Positions 34,949-44,310 of a stretch of DNA of 64,000 bases are shown piece by piece. The translations under genes and the position numbers were made by a program. Below the pieces are notes generated by a model, which saw only the letters and a list, made by a program, of their open reading frames with translations, was not told the DNA's origin and did no database searches. Numbering within the stretch: position 1 is the first letter of the stretch; every line of letters begins with the position of its first letter. This DNA is from Bacteroidales bacterium (GTDB taxonomy: Bacteria > Bacteroidota > Bacteroidia > Bacteroidales > Muribaculaceae): NCBI GenBank assembly GCA_020860515.1, contig JAJBUG010000016.1, positions 1 to 64,000 on the forward strand, written 5' to 3'.

Positions 34949-34980
34949 TTTGGTAAATAAAAATAATATTATTAATTTCG
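34949..34980 (+). promoter_or_regulatory. Promoter of the type I restriction-modification operon
   Basis: TTTG (34949-34952), 20 bases and TAATTTCG (34973-34980) match the consensus with one change. A leader of about 80 bases follows. The remaining part of the gap 34763-35068 includes a GC-rich stretch (34795-34853) that reads like the last 20 codons of a lost gene, but nothing identifiable. Confidence 0.6.
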
Positions 34981-35068
34981 CTTATTCTTTAAAAAATTTA
35001 CCTTTAATCAAATCAATCCAGACACTAAGATTAGACTCTTTAGTAGTCTTAAAATTTAAATCTCTATT

Positions 35069-37099
35069 ATGGATGAAAATACTCCATTGGTTTATTACCG
35101 TGACATAATGCATTATGAGAGCGAGATATGGGCGATTGCTGATGACTTAATTGCTGTGTCAATAAAGCAAAGCGATTTCCCTACTTACATGATGCCCTTC
35201 TTTGCCTTAATGATGCTGGAAGGGCGCATGCTTAACACCGTTAGACGCATTGCTGAAGAAGAAAAACTCTCACCCGATGAAAATGGAGATGAATTTATAG
35301 AAGCATTTAAAGAACGTGGATGTGGGTTTAATGAATATATTGTGATGCAAGGTAAGACCCTTCGCAAAATTTGTAGCAACGATACCACATTCGAACAGGA
35401 TTTTGGTTATTACCTCGAAGGATTTGACCCAGATTTAAAACGATTATTAGGTATCCGTCGGGCTGGTGAAGAGAAATTCCTCAATATGGATACTATAGTG
35501 GCCAATCTGAGAGGCAAGGGAATATTACTGCAAGTGGTCAAGAAGTGGTCTATGATAGACTTTTCTCCGTATAGCAATTCAGATATTACCACCCTTGAAG
35601 AACATATCAAACGCAAATGGGCTGACATTTCCGCATCTACTGCCGGTGAACAATACACCCCCGACGATATTATCTCCCTGATCGCTGAAATCGTGGTATC
35701 AAAGATTCAAAAACCTAAAAATGGTTTTGTGCATCTCTATGACCCTACATGCGGTGGAGCAAACTTGCTATTTGGCGTAGCAGATCGCTTGAATCGAGTT
35801 GGTGGTTATCCCAATGTTGCCACTTATGGTTCGGAATACAATGATGCCCTTTATGCATTAGCTGCCATAGAAAGCAGATTTCGTGACCACTCTAAAATAA
35901 AATACGGCAACACATTGACTGAAACTCCTTTTCAAGGCACTCAGTTTGATGTAATTGTGGCGAATCCTCCTTATGGCACCAAATGGAGCGGTTATGAACG
36001 CGATATAAAGAACAATCAGAATGGTCAATTCGAAGGGGGCTTGCCTGCCATTACCGATGGCCAATTGCTATTTATGCAACATATCCTGTGGCAGTTGTCC
36101 TCAGAGGGCATTGCTGTGGAAGTACACAATGGCTCAACTCTGTTCAGCGGCGATGCTGGCAAGGGAGAAAGCAACATACGCAAATACATCTTCGACCATG
36201 ATTGGGTAGAAGCCATTATTCAGATGCCCCAAAACGAGTTTTTCAACACTGGCATCTACACCTACCTCTGGATTATGAACAAGCAAAAGCCAGAAGAACG
36301 ACGAAATCGCATAGCGTTGATTGATGGGAGCAAGGGATGGAGTCTCTTAAAGAAGAGTAAGGGTGATAAACGCCGAGAGATGCTTCCACAGCATCGAGAA
36401 GCTATCGTAGAGGCACTGACACGCTTTGAGCCGTCGGAGATATGCAAAATCTATGACCGCGAATATTTCTACTACAACAAGCAATCCCTTACGCTTACTG
36501 AGGTGAGCGAAGATGGTCGCTATGTAGCCCAGACGGTATGTCCAGAGGAAGAGCCTTTTATGATTAAGAACCCAGACACGGTTATTCTTTGTGAGGGGAA
36601 AGAAGAGAAAATCTATTTGTTAGATGATCTTACGGAAAGAGAAGCTCGTGATTTAGCCAGTCGCATGGTCGCTGGTGGTCTTAATCAACGCATAGACATC
36701 CTCACTAAGGATGAATCTTATACTCTTTATCCTGAGAGAAGAACCATTATTCATGTGGACAAAGACAAAAAGGTTCATGATTTGGGATGTGGAGATTTCC
36801 GATTTCAAACTACCATTAGTAAGAAAAAAGGGATTGTCAACAAAATCTCCATTATACCCTATACCATCGGGGACTACGAGATAATACCTCACCGATTCTC
36901 ACCAGAGGAGAATGCTGCCGAGATTAAGGCTTTCATGGATAAGTATGCAACTCGACCATACGAATTGGGTGAAAACAAGGTTGGAGTTGAAATCAACTTC
37001 AACAAGGAGTTCTACGTGCCCGAGCAACATGAAAGCGTTGAGGACATCTTGGCTGAAATCCATGAACTTGAAAAGGAAATGAAGGGGATAGAGTTATGA
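35069..37099 (+). CDS. hsdM: Type I restriction-modification system methyltransferase subunit HsdM
   Basis: The 676-residue N6-adenine methyltransferase subunit has an N-terminal helical domain (to about 190), then the AdoMet site DPTCGGANLLFGV (motif I, near 228) and the catalytic NPPY motif in VIVANPPYGTKWSG (near 297). It is longer than classical HsdM (about 520) because of a C-terminal extension of about 200 residues, which includes a beta-rich VILCEGKEEKIYLLDDLTEREA segment. It methylates the target adenine in the HsdM2S complex. The hsdS start overlaps its stop (ATGA). Confidence 0.93.
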   Translation: MDENTPLVYYRDIMHYESEIWAIADDLIAVSIKQSDFPTYMMPFFALMMLEGRMLNTVRRIAEEEKLSPDENGDEFIEAFKERGCGFNEYIVMQGKTLRKICSNDTTFEQDFGYYLEGFDPDLKRLLGIRRAGEEKFLNMDTIVANLRGKGILLQVVKKWSMIDFSPYSNSDITTLEEHIKRKWADISASTAGEQYTPDDIISLIAEIVVSKIQKPKNGFVHLYDPTCGGANLLFGVADRLNRVGGYPNVATYGSEYNDALYALAAIESRFRDHSKIKYGNTLTETPFQGTQFDVIVANPPYGTKWSGYERDIKNNQNGQFEGGLPAITDGQLLFMQHILWQLSSEGIAVEVHNGSTLFSGDAGKGESNIRKYIFDHDWVEAIIQMPQNEFFNTGIYTYLWIMNKQKPEERRNRIALIDGSKGWSLLKKSKGDKRREMLPQHREAIVEALTRFEPSEICKIYDREYFYYNKQSLTLTEVSEDGRYVAQTVCPEEEPFMIKNPDTVILCEGKEEKIYLLDDLTEREARDLASRMVAGGLNQRIDILTKDESYTLYPERRTIIHVDKDKKVHDLGCGDFRFQTTISKKKGIVNKISIIPYTIGDYEIIPHRFSPEENAAEIKAFMDKYATRPYELGENKVGVEINFNKEFYVPEQHESVEDILAEIHELEKEMKGIEL

Positions 37100-38280
37100 G
37101 GGTAAGAATAAAGGATATCACAACCAAGGTTGGAAGCGGTGTTACCCCAAGAGGGGGATCCGAAAGCTACCTAACGGAAGGAATCCCATTGTTTAGAAGT
37201 CAAAATATACACAATGAGGGATTTGCAATGGATGATATTGCTTATATCTCTGAAGACACAGACAATGCTATGAGTGGGAGCCGAGTTAAACCAAATGATG
37301 TCCTCTTAAACATTACAGGAGCCTCTATAGGTAGGTGTTTCTATACCTCACCATCATTTTTGAGAGGAAATGTAAACCAACATGTTTGCATCATTCGTCC
37401 TATCCAAAATCGAATATTATCTCCCTATCTTCATTACTATCTCATTTCAAATTTAGGACAAACTTTCGTGAAATTGAACCAAACTGGGGGAAATAGAGAA
37501 GGATTGACGATTGAAGATATAAGGAGCTTTGAAATAGATCTTCCTCCTCTCACAGATCAACAGGGGATGGTGGCATACTTGGATAAGAAATGTGGTGAGA
37601 TTGACCATCAATTGGAATTGTTGGTTAAGCAAGCTGATGCTTATAAACGCCTAAAAACCGCAATTATCCATCGTGCAGTTACTCGTGGTCTAAACCCAGA
37701 TGTTCCTTTACATGCTTCACGGTGCGATTGGCTTACAACTATCCCTGAAACTTGGAAGATTAAACGTTTGAAGGATGTAGTGGATATTTGTAATGGATCG
37801 GATTACAAGCATATCATAACAGATGATGGGTATCCAGTCATTGGATCTGGTGGCATATTTGAGACAGCCTCCCAATATATGTATCAAGGAGAATCTTTAC
37901 TTTTAGGAAGGAAAGGCACAATAGATAGGCCCATGTATGTTAATTGTGCTTTTTGGACAGTCGATACAATGTTTTACACGGTTCCACACAGAAGCAATCA
38001 AGTAAACATGAAATTTTTATATTACCAAACTCTTTTGATTCCTCTTCTTAGATTTTCTACTCAAACGGCCCTTCCAAGTATGACCCAAACAGCATTAGGT
38101 CAGCTGCCCTATGTTTTCCCAACTTTCCAAGAGCAAAAGGCCATTGCTTCATATTTAGATACTGAGTGTGAGAAGATTGACAAGAAAATTGATAATATCA
38201 ATAAGCGTGTAGATGCATATAAGAGATTGAAGCGAGCTCTTATTGACGAAGTAATTACAAGCCGTAGAGTCATAAACTAA
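37096..38280 (+). CDS. hsdS: Type I restriction-modification specificity subunit HsdS
   Basis: The 394-residue subunit has two target-recognition domains and two coiled-coil spacers. TRD1 starts KDITTKVGSGVTPRGG and contains FRSQNI; it is followed by DLPPLTDQQGMVAYLDKKCGEIDHQLELLVKQADAYKRLK-type helices (described here in part). TRD2 starts KRLKDVVDICNGSDYK and ends with the repeat FQEQKAIASYLDTECEKIDKKID. The two halves set a bipartite DNA target. I see no inverted partial hsdS copies or local invertase, so no sign of phase-variable shuffling. Confidence 0.92.
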   Translation: MRVRIKDITTKVGSGVTPRGGSESYLTEGIPLFRSQNIHNEGFAMDDIAYISEDTDNAMSGSRVKPNDVLLNITGASIGRCFYTSPSFLRGNVNQHVCIIRPIQNRILSPYLHYYLISNLGQTFVKLNQTGGNREGLTIEDIRSFEIDLPPLTDQQGMVAYLDKKCGEIDHQLELLVKQADAYKRLKTAIIHRAVTRGLNPDVPLHASRCDWLTTIPETWKIKRLKDVVDICNGSDYKHIITDDGYPVIGSGGIFETASQYMYQGESLLLGRKGTIDRPMYVNCAFWTVDTMFYTVPHRSNQVNMKFLYYQTLLIPLLRFSTQTALPSMTQTALGQLPYVFPTFQEQKAIASYLDTECEKIDKKIDNINKRVDAYKRLKRALIDEVITSRRVIN

Positions 38281-38287
38281 AGTCACC

Positions 38288-39178
38288 ATGGATATAACAG
38301 TAATACAACAGCACAAAAACAATTTCGATGCCATTGTGCATACGATTATTGACAATGATGAGAAAACAGAGGTTGAGGTGTGGTTCGCTCGTGAACTGCA
38401 AACCCTGTTGGGATACGCCAGATGGGAGAATTTCCAAGTGGCTATAGGCCGTGCCATAGATGCATGTAAGGCTCAGAGTATCAATGTGGATGACCATTTT
38501 CGTGAGGTCACGAAAATGGTCATGTTGGGCAGTGGTTCACAACGACCAATCACTGACTATATGCTCACTCGTTATGCTTGCTATCTGATAGCACAGAATG
38601 GCGACCCCAAGAAGGAAGAAATAGCCTTTGCCCAGGGATACTTCGCCGTGCAAACTCGCAAAGCTGAGTTGATAGCCGAACATATCGACCAGATTTCACG
38701 CCTTGAGACACGCGACCGACTTCGCGCCTCAGAGAAACAACTCTCTCGCAACATCTATGAGCGCGGTGTGGATGACAAGGGCTTCGGTCGAATTCGTTCT
38801 AAGGGCGACACTGTGCTCTTTGGTGGACATACCACCGAAGACATGAAGCATCGCCTTGGTATAAAGCAAACAGGCCGACCATTGGCTGACTTTTTGCCAA
38901 CACTAACCATTGCTGCAAAGAACCTTGCTACTGAGATGACCAACTACAATGTGGAGCAAAAGGATCTCTTTGGAGAGAATGCGATAACAGTAGAACATAT
39001 GGACAATAATCGTTCTGTACGAAATATGCTCGGTGAGCGTGGAATCCGCCCTGAGGATCTGCCTCCAGCCGAAGACATCAAGAAGGTAGAACGGCGAGTG
39101 GCCTCCAATCAAAAGAAGATAGAGAAGTCATCAGCCAAACTGCCTAAACAACTACCGTCTCAATCAGAAGAGAAATAA
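38288..39178 (+). CDS. dinD: DinD-like protein (DNA-damage-inducible protein D family)
   Basis: The 296-residue protein shows the DinD pattern. It has an N-terminal BRO-like part (EVWFARELQTLLGYARWENFQVAI) and the conserved DHFREVTKMVMLGSGSQRPI, then DYMLTRYACYLIAQNGDPKKEEIAFAQ in sequence. A C-terminal half contains KGDTVLFGGHTTEDMKHRLGI and ends in a lysine-rich tail. E. coli DinD inhibits RecA-mediated strand exchange. Here it lies between hsdS and hsdR, two bases before hsdR, so it belongs to the restriction operon. It may modulate restriction or repair of cut DNA (inference). Confidence 0.88.
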   Translation: MDITVIQQHKNNFDAIVHTIIDNDEKTEVEVWFARELQTLLGYARWENFQVAIGRAIDACKAQSINVDDHFREVTKMVMLGSGSQRPITDYMLTRYACYLIAQNGDPKKEEIAFAQGYFAVQTRKAELIAEHIDQISRLETRDRLRASEKQLSRNIYERGVDDKGFGRIRSKGDTVLFGGHTTEDMKHRLGIKQTGRPLADFLPTLTIAAKNLATEMTNYNVEQKDLFGENAITVEHMDNNRSVRNMLGERGIRPEDLPPAEDIKKVERRVASNQKKIEKSSAKLPKQLPSQSEEK

Positions 39179-39180
39179 AT

Positions 39181-42100
39181 ATGCCAGTAATAGAGACACG
39201 CATACAAAAGGAATATGTGATGAAATACCTCTGCCGCCGAGAAGAAGAAGGTGGCTTGGGGTATCGAGAGACTGTTCGGAGCATAGTAAGCCCCGACCTT
39301 TTCATTCCCTCACAACTGCTTGAGTTTGTGCATGCGGCTAATCCATTAGTGTGGAAATCATTGATGACGCGATACCATCAAGATGAAATCGCATTGCAAA
39401 ATGCACTTAAGGATGCAGTGAAAGTGCAACTACTAAATAGCGCCAATGCCGCAACTTTCCTTAACTCCCATCGCACAATCACATTCGAGGGGGAGATGGT
39501 GCCTCTGTTCTATGTCTCCGGTACAGAATTGGCTGGTGACACTGACTTCCAGAAAAACATTTTCTCAGCCGTTGAAGAAATGAGCCATAATATAGTTTCT
39601 GACGGTATGACTCTACTCAAAATACGCCCTGATATTTCGTTCTTCATCAATGGCATCTTCGTAGGTTATTTGGAGCTTAAGAGTGTTACTAATGGACAAA
39701 CTGCTGCAAATCACGGTCGCGGCAAAGTGATAAGTGATTTCTTAGAGAGTGTGAAGGGTATGGCTGACCGAGAGCATATCAACCAAGACAACGTAAGGGC
39801 AGATCGTAAGCAAACTCTCCAAATTTTTGAAAAAGCTATCCATATTGTAGCTTCTGATATAAATGAGACCTATGTTCTAAGAAATCTGACATCATATTTT
39901 GAGGATTCTCGCAAGGGCTTTTTTGACCGTACACTATCTATCCCACAATTTCGGCCAATCATAGAGCGTGATTTCAAACTCTATCCCGTCAGTTCGCCTC
40001 TTCTTTCGGAAAATGAACGATTTGAAGAAGTAATGAAGAATCTCTACGGAAAGAAAATATTGGAGCGTGAGATTCTGTATTACAATTTCCTTAAATACAC
40101 CTATAAGAAAGAGCATGGGCGAAGAGTGCGCACAAGCAACACAGGCAATCTTATTGCTCCACGTCCAAAACAGAAGTTCGGATGTGATAAGATACTTGCC
40201 CGTGTAATTGAAATGCTGGGAAAGGAGGCAGACGTGGATTTCTATAGCCGTCGCCTGCGTTCGGAGCTGGAGGCTCTCGCCGTGCCAGCTGACACCATAG
40301 ATGAAATTATCCGTCGAAGGGAGGCTTATTCCAATAACAAGTATGTATATTCCTTATTACTGCAATATGCCGCAGGATTTGGCAAAAGCAATATAATTGG
40401 GTGGACTGCTTTGCAATTGAAGGATTTGCGACATAATGGAGAATGGGCCTATGACAAGATCCTTATAGTTGTGGATCGCCTCCAACTGCGTGACCAATTG
40501 GACGAGATGATGTATAGCATGAATATTGAAAAGTCAATGTTTATAGAAGCTACCGACCAAGCGACTTTTATTGAGGCTCTGTCGGATACTCGTCGCATTA
40601 TAGTGGTAAACATCCAAAAGTTCCTTGATTTACAGAATGCTCTTACCCGAGCAGGGCGCAGGTTAAATAAAATGCGTGTGGCTTTTCTCATTGATGAGAT
40701 ACATCGCTCCAATACAGGTGATAACAACCGCGAGATGTTGAATATCTTTGAAAAGTTACAAGCCTCTCTATGTCAACAGGCTGAAGATGCTGGACAGAAC
40801 AGAAAAAAGAAAAATCTGATTGTTGGTTTTACGGCCACTCCCAGTTCTAAAGTATTGGCTCGTTTTGGCGAGTTCAAAAGCGATCCTCACAATATCCCTC
40901 TGTGGATACCCTTTGATAGTTATACAATGCTCGAGGCTATTGCGGATGGGTATATTTTGGATCCGACCCAGCATATCATACCTGTGGCAAAAGCCATGCG
41001 CTTCGATCTACCCCCGGATATAGACCCCGACAACGAGCAACAGATCACTATAGAAAAAGCAAAAATCTATGCCAATCCCGAACGCATGGAGGAACTTGCC
41101 CAATTTATAGTGAATCGTTTGGTGAGCCTGGTTTATGGTAAGATTCGCGGCACTGGGAAGGCTATGTTGGCCGTCTCAAGCATTCCAAATGCAATTAATT
41201 ACTGCAACATCATACGGCGATTGATGAACGAAAAGTGTCAGGACAACCGCTATCGACGCTATAAGGATGCTCCAATTTCTATTGTCTATAGTGACAATCA
41301 AGAATATGAAAGCTGTGCTTCGATGAATGGGGGACTTTCAGAAGAAGATGTTATCCGCAAATTCAAGCAAGCCAAAAATGGCCTTATGATTGTAGTGGAT
41401 AAATTGCAGACCGGCTTTGATGAGCCAAAGTTGCATACTCTGTTCCTCGACAAAGAGATAACAGGCATAAACGCCATCCAAACAATAAGTCGTGTCAACC
41501 GCACATGCAAATATAAGGAGGAGTGTCATATAGTTGATTTGTCATGGAGAAATGTCAATGTCAAAAACATTCACGATGCATTTCGTGAATTTTGTGGCAC
41601 TGTAGTGTCTCAATTTAATCCTGAGGCAGAGGCTGCAGTCTTATCCAACTGCTATGATCAATTATGTGGTAGCAGTGTATTTGAGCGATGGCATGAAGGA
41701 TACCAAATCCATCATGGCGATGTGACCTTCACTTTACAGATGGAGGATGGAATTCGTCAATGGATCCGGACTCAATTTGAGCGAGCCGCTGAGGAGGAAG
41801 CCGCAGCTGCCTCTCGTGGAGAAGAAAGCTTTGTTGCCGATAATGAAGCAAAAAGATTACGTCGCATTGTAGGCCAATATGGATCTATCTTAATGATGTT
41901 AGATGATGTTTACGAGGTGAATCCCAAATATTCGTCCCCATTATTCTTACGATTTTGGGAAATCTATTGCCGTATTTACAGATCGATGATGTTAGGAAAT
42001 GGAAATGACATCATCCATCCCGATGTGGATGTTGATGATGAAATCCCAGGCATAACTATAGGAGAAAATCCTAATGAACCAGAGCCTGATCCAAATCCAG

Positions 42101-42453
42101 AACCATCGTCAAGTGGAAATGGATCCCATGCAACACCTCAGCAAAATTTATTGGAAATAATCCGACGTTGGAACCAGCAAGAAGCCTTAACAACAGAAGA
42201 AATCCAAAAATGGCAGGAAGAAATCATACAGATGTTTGAAGCATTTATGACAGATGAACGCTTCATAGCGGTAATGCGCGACAATACATTCTCCTATGAA
42301 GTCAAACATGAAGCATACATGAGAGCCCTAAATCGATATCGCCGAAGTTTAAATCAGCGAGAGGACATTGAGAAAGTTCAACTTTTCAAACAGATGATAG
42401 CTGACAATGCTGATCACCTTTTGGACACATTTGAAAATCAGTACATCCTATAA
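39181..42453 (+). CDS. hsdR: Type I restriction endonuclease subunit HsdR
   Basis: The 1090-residue motor and nuclease subunit has an N-terminal PD-(D/E)XK core (RPDISFF...YLELKS near 145-165). The SF2 helicase motor follows: Walker A in YAAGFGKSN (near 400), DEIH motif II (near 505), GFTATPS motif III (near 550) and QTISRVNRT motif VI (near 766). A charged C-terminal region includes an acidic linker (NPNEPEPDPNPEP). It would cleave unmodified DNA after translocation together with HsdM and HsdS. It ends the operon and is followed by a 23-bp-arm inverted repeat. Confidence 0.94.
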   Translation: MPVIETRIQKEYVMKYLCRREEEGGLGYRETVRSIVSPDLFIPSQLLEFVHAANPLVWKSLMTRYHQDEIALQNALKDAVKVQLLNSANAATFLNSHRTITFEGEMVPLFYVSGTELAGDTDFQKNIFSAVEEMSHNIVSDGMTLLKIRPDISFFINGIFVGYLELKSVTNGQTAANHGRGKVISDFLESVKGMADREHINQDNVRADRKQTLQIFEKAIHIVASDINETYVLRNLTSYFEDSRKGFFDRTLSIPQFRPIIERDFKLYPVSSPLLSENERFEEVMKNLYGKKILEREILYYNFLKYTYKKEHGRRVRTSNTGNLIAPRPKQKFGCDKILARVIEMLGKEADVDFYSRRLRSELEALAVPADTIDEIIRRREAYSNNKYVYSLLLQYAAGFGKSNIIGWTALQLKDLRHNGEWAYDKILIVVDRLQLRDQLDEMMYSMNIEKSMFIEATDQATFIEALSDTRRIIVVNIQKFLDLQNALTRAGRRLNKMRVAFLIDEIHRSNTGDNNREMLNIFEKLQASLCQQAEDAGQNRKKKNLIVGFTATPSSKVLARFGEFKSDPHNIPLWIPFDSYTMLEAIADGYILDPTQHIIPVAKAMRFDLPPDIDPDNEQQITIEKAKIYANPERMEELAQFIVNRLVSLVYGKIRGTGKAMLAVSSIPNAINYCNIIRRLMNEKCQDNRYRRYKDAPISIVYSDNQEYESCASMNGGLSEEDVIRKFKQAKNGLMIVVDKLQTGFDEPKLHTLFLDKEITGINAIQTISRVNRTCKYKEECHIVDLSWRNVNVKNIHDAFREFCGTVVSQFNPEAEAAVLSNCYDQLCGSSVFERWHEGYQIHHGDVTFTLQMEDGIRQWIRTQFERAAEEEAAAASRGEESFVADNEAKRLRRIVGQYGSILMMLDDVYEVNPKYSSPLFLRFWEIYCRIYRSMMLGNGNDIIHPDVDVDDEIPGITIGENPNEPEPDPNPEPSSSGNGSHATPQQNLLEIIRRWNQQEALTTEEIQKWQEEIIQMFEAFMTDERFIAVMRDNTFSYEVKHEAYMRALNRYRRSLNQREDIEKVQLFKQMIADNADHLLDTFENQYIL

Positions 42454-42496
42454 TAAAATAGTTTAACTTTTCTAATTCTTGTACTATACCAAAAAC

Positions 42497-42553
42497 GCGC
42501 CGATAGCGTGCGAAAGTTGCAATTTTTTATCAACTTTCGCACGCTATCGGCGC
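42497..42553. repeat. Inverted repeat with 23-bp perfect arms between convergent genes
   Basis: Arms 42497-42519 and 42531-42553 are exact reverse complements around an 11-base loop. The element lies between the ends of hsdR (plus) and the ATPase gene (minus). It may act as a bidirectional terminator, although no T-run follows either arm directly. Confidence 0.9.
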
Positions 42554-42621
42554 ACCAGACCTTAAAACGAACTCACGCAGCGGTTGCCCGCCCTGGCACA
42601 TTAACAATATGCTACTATGGT

Positions 42622-44205
42622 TTATTCCTTTACAGACTTGTACTTCCAGCGGTCGATATTGTGGGTAGCAGATGAGAAGCTTACACCAATTTTGTAAAGC
42701 GTACGTCCATCTGTGGCATAATGTATTAAATAGCCTTTGCTTTCTATCTGGCGCAGAGCAGACTGTGGGGTGCTATCAATCTTGAACTCTATCACATAGA
42801 TCAGCTTTGGTGTTTGCGCCACCATGTCGATGCGGCCGCCAGCCACGCAGATCTCACTTTTGGTATCAATGCCCAGCATGATAAACATTTGGTAAATCAT
42901 CAGATGGTAGAAGCGTTCTACTGGATTTTCCTCATCCTTTACTAAAAGTTGGTATGGAGCGGAACCAATCATAGATTTCAATTCCTTGAGCCACCCATCG
43001 ATGTCGCCTGACAGAATCATGCCCTTTATTATGTTAAGGCGCATAGGTATATTAGCGCTGATTCCCATGTAGAGGGGCATAAGTTGTTCGATAAGGGATT
43101 GACGCACCTCGCCGTTTGGAACTGAGAGTTTGAATAGTCCATTTTGTTCCTCTTGAATAGTGAGATAACCTGTTTGGTAGAGCAGCGGCACTGGTTGCTT
43201 AGAGTCAAAAGCGCTTGTTAAAGTGTTTTCATCGTACCACTCGTTTACCAAGTTCTCAATCTTGAAATTGGCCTCAGATAGGAAATCAACGAACACCTTG
43301 CTGGTGCCACTCATTATCCAGTAGTCCCGCAGCTCGTTCCGAACGAATGCCGACAACAGGCTGTGAGGATTGAACACATGCTGCTGCGCCGATGAGAAGC
43401 GGTATCCATCATATTTCTGCTTAAGGATGTCGAGAAGATCGGTGCGGTCATGCCCCAGGCTTTCACCAAGAGTTGCCAACCCTTCCTGGAAATATTCCTC
43501 CAACTCACCAAGCGTAATGCCGCACATCGAGGCAAAGGCACGGTCCATCGAAATGTCAACCAAGTTGTTGAGGCCTGAAAAGATGGTAAGATGACGAAAT
43601 CTTGACACTCCGGTGAGCATGGCAAATCTTATGTGTTTGTCATTGGCCTTGAGGGCAGTGAAGAAATTACGGAGAACCTTACGGTTCTTCTCCAATTTTT
43701 TATCTTCGCGCAGCACATCGAGTATGCCTTTGTCATATTCGTCGATTAATATCACCACCTCCTTGCCTGTGTTGGCATTCACCTGCTTGATGAGCTTGGA
43801 AAGCCGCTGACCAAGGCTTGGCTTCTTAGCGACCTCAATTGGCTCAATTCCATATTGTTTCTCATACTCTGTTAAAAGATAATCCAAATCCCTTTTCAGC
43901 AGATTTGGAGAGGAAGCCTCGATGGTACTCAAATCAAAGCGAAGCACAGGATAAGACTTCCAATCCTTTTCAAGAGTATCTATTTTTAGGCCCTGGAACA
44001 AGTCTTGTCGCCCCTGGAAATAATACTCTAATGTCGATAGGAGCAAAGTTTTACCGAATCTGCGTGGGCGCGACAGGAAGTAGAATTTTTTTGAACTAAC
44101 GAGACGATATACAAAATCGGTCTTGTCGACATACACGTAGCATCCTTGCACGATTTGAGCGAAATCCTGCATCCCAAGCGGATAATCCTTGTCCTTATTT
44201 TCCAT
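42622..44205 (-). CDS. AAA-ATPase_like protein with PD-(D/E)XK C-terminal nuclease domain
   Basis: The 527-residue protein begins MENKDKDYPLGMQDFAQI, the normal start of this family; the upstream Met at 44238 is less likely because it adds residues over a palindrome. It has Walker A SRPRRFGKT (45-53), Walker B VVILIDEYDKGI (near 152), a VSRFRHLTIFSGLNNLVDIS segment, and a C-terminal GGRIDMVAQT...YVIEFKID core (near 480-497) with the D...E-x-K residues present. These proteins are very common in Bacteroidales and lack a proven role. A GATTGTTAACAATC palindrome lies eight bases upstream of the start. Confidence 0.85.
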   Translation of the reverse strand: MENKDKDYPLGMQDFAQIVQGCYVYVDKTDFVYRLVSSKKFYFLSRPRRFGKTLLLSTLEYYFQGRQDLFQGLKIDTLEKDWKSYPVLRFDLSTIEASSPNLLKRDLDYLLTEYEKQYGIEPIEVAKKPSLGQRLSKLIKQVNANTGKEVVILIDEYDKGILDVLREDKKLEKNRKVLRNFFTALKANDKHIRFAMLTGVSRFRHLTIFSGLNNLVDISMDRAFASMCGITLGELEEYFQEGLATLGESLGHDRTDLLDILKQKYDGYRFSSAQQHVFNPHSLLSAFVRNELRDYWIMSGTSKVFVDFLSEANFKIENLVNEWYDENTLTSAFDSKQPVPLLYQTGYLTIQEEQNGLFKLSVPNGEVRQSLIEQLMPLYMGISANIPMRLNIIKGMILSGDIDGWLKELKSMIGSAPYQLLVKDEENPVERFYHLMIYQMFIMLGIDTKSEICVAGGRIDMVAQTPKLIYVIEFKIDSTPQSALRQIESKGYLIHYATDGRTLYKIGVSFSSATHNIDRWKYKSVKE

Positions 44206-44213
44206 AACACATC

Positions 44214-44227
44214 GATTGTTAACAATC
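44214..44227. promoter_or_regulatory. 14-bp palindrome just upstream of the ATPase start codon
   Basis: GATTGTTAACAATC is perfectly symmetrical and sits eight bases before the ATG of the 42622-44205 gene. A TAAATTTG -7-like box lies slightly further upstream on the minus strand. The element could be an operator or affect translation start. Confidence 0.45.
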
Positions 44228-44310
44228 CTATACTGCAAATTTATTGATTTTATTATGATTTTATTGAATTTTTAGGTCAAAATTTATCAAACAACCTCTT
44301 AATTCTTTTT

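Noticed and set aside
37096..38280. Phase-variable shuffling of hsdS
   Set aside because: There is only one hsdS, with no inverted partial copy and no adjacent invertase in the window.
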